64,000 bases of DNA from assembly GCF_000661955.1 (NCBI RefSeq), contig NZ_CP007597.1, positions 496,001-560,000 of the forward strand, written 5' to 3'. Below the pieces are notes generated by a model that did no database searches, was not told the DNA's origin, and saw nothing but the letters and a program-made list of their open reading frames with translations. Origin of the DNA: Stenotrophomonas rhizophila. GTDB taxonomy: Bacteria > Pseudomonadota > Gammaproteobacteria > Xanthomonadales > Xanthomonadaceae. A program made the translations under genes and the position numbers. This document shows positions 61,742-64,000 of this stretch, piece by piece; within the stretch, counting starts at the first letter, position 1; each line of letters starts with the position of its first letter.

Positions 61742-64000
61742 CTAGCTCTCGATACGCCGGAACAGCGCACTGGCGAGTCTTTCAATACGCTTCAACAGGG
61801 GCGCGCTATCGGTCCGGGGCCAGTTGGCGAGTACCTTGCGGACCACGCTGGACGCCTGCCGATGCTCGCCCCGCCTGATGAGCAGACGGGCCAAATCGTA
61901 GGAAGCGCGCCAGTGCCATGCCGCAGCACCCTGTTCCAATGCGACCGCCATGGCCTGATTCAGACATGCTTCGGCCTCTCCCAGGTTCCCCTCGCGTGCG
62001 TGTCGCCTGGCCTCGCCGCGCCAGACCTCTGCGGCGCACCACGCGGACTCCCCCGCCAGCACCCTGGCCATCAGCGACGGTGCCACCCAGTCGACACTGA
62101 AGGTGGCAAGCATTTCCTGCCTTGGCACCTCGAAGCCGGGCAGCAGCTCGCGCACCTTGCGTCTATGCTCTGCAGCATCCTCGAACAACAGTCGCCACCC
62201 ATCGTGGTACCACTCAGGGAAGCGCAGCCAGCCCCCTAGTCCGCGTCGCGTTGCTTCCTTGCGCATCAGCTCGATCCATTCACCGGCTAATTCCTTCTGG
62301 CCGGACCATAATGCGACCGGACATGCTCCAAATAGTGCCGCGCACAATGAAAGGGAATGCTTACTCTGTCGCGCACGTTCCACCATGCCGATTGCAGTTT
62401 CTAGGGCTTGAGCGAGGTCTCCCTGCAACCATTGGGTCCGCGACAGCATTGCATTCGCGGCGACAATCGGATCCACGCCCACCATGTTCGTCGGTGTGCG
62501 CGGCGCGTGCTCGCCTATTAGCAATGAGGCGTGGGAATGTGCCGAAGAAATCGCCAGCCGCCCAGAGAAGTGATTGGCCATCGCGCACGTGCGATGCGCA
62601 AGGTTCAATGCCGCAGCATCCCCCCAAGGCATAATTACTTGCATCAGTTCATCCGCATGCCGGAGCGCGAGTGGGTATTCGCCGCGGAACATTTCGTAGG
62701 TACACCGGCCCCACAGCGCCTGCAACTGGAACACAGGGGCCTCGGCCTGGCGTGCCGCCGAAATCGCCTTGAGCCAAAGCCCATCCAGCGATGGGCTGAG
62801 TGCATCGGTATGGAGCATTGCGACCAGCAGCGCGGTCGAGAGGGAGGCGGTGGCCATGGCGTCATCAGCGCGCCGTGACTCCATGGCGGCCAGGGTCGCG
62901 GCGACGCCATCGCGGTATTCAGCGAGCAGCGAAGCATGAAACCAGAGGGGCGAAGACGCAGCCACCAGTGCGGCCGCCACTTGCAGGTCGCCTGAATCGG
63001 CTAGGCTGTTGCGCAAGGCGAATCGGACATCGTCGAGCCTGTGCACGTGACGTTCGCCCCACTGCGCCTCCTCGATCAGCGGAAGTTCAGCCGTCGCTGC
63101 ACGCATGGCATCAAGCATATGGGCGGCATGACGTTGCAGGAGCATGGGCTCTTCGCCGACGCGGGTAGCATGGGACGCCGCATAGGCCCGAGTAGTGTCC
63201 AGCAGCCGATACGGCGCCACCTGAGAGCTGGGATCGAACATCACCAGCGATTTGTCGACGAGCGATGAGAGCGCATCCAGTGCGTCGTCAGGTTCGATCT
63301 TTCCCATGCAGATCGCTAGCGCCGCCTCCATATCGAAGCGCCCCCGGAACGCCGACAAGGCGCGCAGCAGCTGCGCCTCCTTTTCATCAAGTAGCGCCAT
63401 GCTCCAGTCCAGTGCAGCAGCAAGACTCCGCTGGCGATCAAACGCACCGCGACGCCCTATCGAGAGCAACCGAGCGTGGTCCTGGAGGCGCAATGCCAGA
63501 TCCCGCGCAGGCTGCTTCCCCAATTGTGCCGCAACCAGCTCTATGGCCAGTGGTACGCCCTGCAGTTGACGTGTGATGGCAGCCAGCGCTTCGGTATCGC
63601 CTTCGTTGAAGTCTGCTGCACCTGCAGCCTTGGCACGGGCCAACAAAAGTTCAGCAGCTGGCGACCGGGAAAGCTGCTCCAACGAGGTCGACCTGCCAGC
63701 CGGCAGATCTAGCCCCAGAAGTCTGATGAGCCGTTCACCGGGCAACTGCAGGGATTCGCGGCTGGTAGCCAGCACGCGCAATCCGGGAAGCCTGGACAGC
63801 AACCGATCAACCGTTGCCGCCAGCGGGCCCAGGACATGCTCACAGTTATCCGCCACCAACAGCACCGGCCGGCCCACGAGGTTGCTGTGGATTGCATCAA
63901 TGGCATCGGACGCACCCGCAGGCACTCCAAGTGCCCGTGCAACTGCGTCCGGAACGTGTTCTGGTGACACCAGTGGAGAAAAGTCCGCGAACGCAGCTGG
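61742..64000 (-). CDS. STAND-type ATPase regulator (NB-ARC-like, partial)
   Basis: At least 753 residues; the N-terminus, including the expected Walker A and probably an N-terminal winged helix, lies beyond the right edge. Visible NB-ARC features: Walker B VLLVADNCEHVL, RVLATSRESLQL, and the GLPL-type motif GVPLAIELVAAQL, then a winged-helix ALSAFRGRFDMEAAL. The rest is a long alpha-solenoid of TPR-like helices (REGNLGEAEACLNQAMAVAL). The frame is open to the window end (no start codon needed at 63970). Such proteins (AfsR/CadC-like) are signal-responsive transcription regulators. Confidence 0.82.
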   Translation of the reverse strand, partial: PAAFADFSPLVSPEHVPDAVARALGVPAGASDAIDAIHSNLVGRPVLLVADNCEHVLGPLAATVDRLLSRLPGLRVLATSRESLQLPGERLIRLLGLDLPAGRSTSLEQLSRSPAAELLLARAKAAGAADFNEGDTEALAAITRQLQGVPLAIELVAAQLGKQPARDLALRLQDHARLLSIGRRGAFDRQRSLAAALDWSMALLDEKEAQLLRALSAFRGRFDMEAALAICMGKIEPDDALDALSSLVDKSLVMFDPSSQVAPYRLLDTTRAYAASHATRVGEEPMLLQRHAAHMLDAMRAATAELPLIEEAQWGERHVHRLDDVRFALRNSLADSGDLQVAAALVAASSPLWFHASLLAEYRDGVAATLAAMESRRADDAMATASLSTALLVAMLHTDALSPSLDGLWLKAISAARQAEAPVFQLQALWGRCTYEMFRGEYPLALRHADELMQVIMPWGDAAALNLAHRTCAMANHFSGRLAISSAHSHASLLIGEHAPRTPTNMVGVDPIVAANAMLSRTQWLQGDLAQALETAIGMVERARQSKHSLSLCAALFGACPVALWSGQKELAGEWIELMRKEATRRGLGGWLRFPEWYHDGWRLLFEDAAEHRRKVRELLPGFEVPRQEMLATFSVDWVAPSLMARVLAGESAWCAAEVWRGEARRHAREGNLGEAEACLNQAMAVALEQGAAAWHWRASYDLARLLIRRGEHRQASSVVRKVLANWPRTDSAPLLKRIERLASALFRRIES

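Overview
The window looks like a chromosomal segment of a Stenotrophomonas species (Xanthomonadaceae). The reasons are the very high GC content, the gene order topA - smg - dprA - LysM protein - def - fmt - rsmB, the xanthomonad-type rpoD with an acidic insert, and many short palindromes headed by the tetranucleotide GTAG (SMAG-type REP elements) at the 3' ends of genes. No database was searched: all family names come from reading motifs.

Positions 1-13.8 kb carry an RND efflux pair (mdtA and a cut-off mdtB-like permease), a TRIC-like glycine transporter gene behind a tandem glycine riboswitch, a GIY-YIG protein, a run of small secreted or uncharacterised genes, a type II NADH dehydrogenase, a NYN/LOTUS protein, a glutathione transferase and priA. 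Upstream of priA lie two inverted perfect DnaA boxes. From 14.2 to 23 kb come a membrane-anchored sigma-like protein with a DUF3106 partner, a MATE transporter, sppA, REP arrays, a small lipoprotein, an SDR enzyme, two DUF4124 proteins and tsaC. From 23 to 33.5 kb is housekeeping: topA with a histone H1-like tail, two GYF_2 membrane proteins, smg, dprA, a LysM protein, def, fmt and rsmB. From 33.5 to 44 kb is an envelope block: GT39, O-antigen ligase, GT4, GT2, a CDP-glycerol-transferase-like protein, two bacterial-PH-domain proteins, ribA and an LpxL-type acyltransferase. dtd and rpoD follow.

After rpoD the window becomes accessory. A YjjJ/HipH-like HTH-HipA kinase fusion sits behind two copies of a 14-bp repeat. 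Then comes tRNA-Ile2 (CAU), followed by about 1 kb of decayed DNA with a frameshifted M23 peptidase. From 50 to 56.6 kb there is an ECF41-type sigma factor with a cupin and a carboxymuconolactone-decarboxylase gene. Facing away from them is a matching ECF41-type promoter in front of a tiny sigma-region-4-only protein that overlaps a LysR gene; next come an SDR, Ohr, a bestrophin and a second SDR. Another 1 kb of decayed DNA (UvrA-like fragment, integrase C-terminus) separates this from a second, related set: MBL-fold hydrolase, secreted alpha/beta hydrolase, divergent bestrophin and LysR paralogue. A STAND-type ATPase regulator runs off the right edge.

The strongest candidate for something new is the predicted ECF41 circuit. 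A sigma factor with a fused SnoaL-like domain appears to drive a free copy of its own region 4 plus a LysR regulator, next to redox and chloride-channel genes that are present in two diverged sets.
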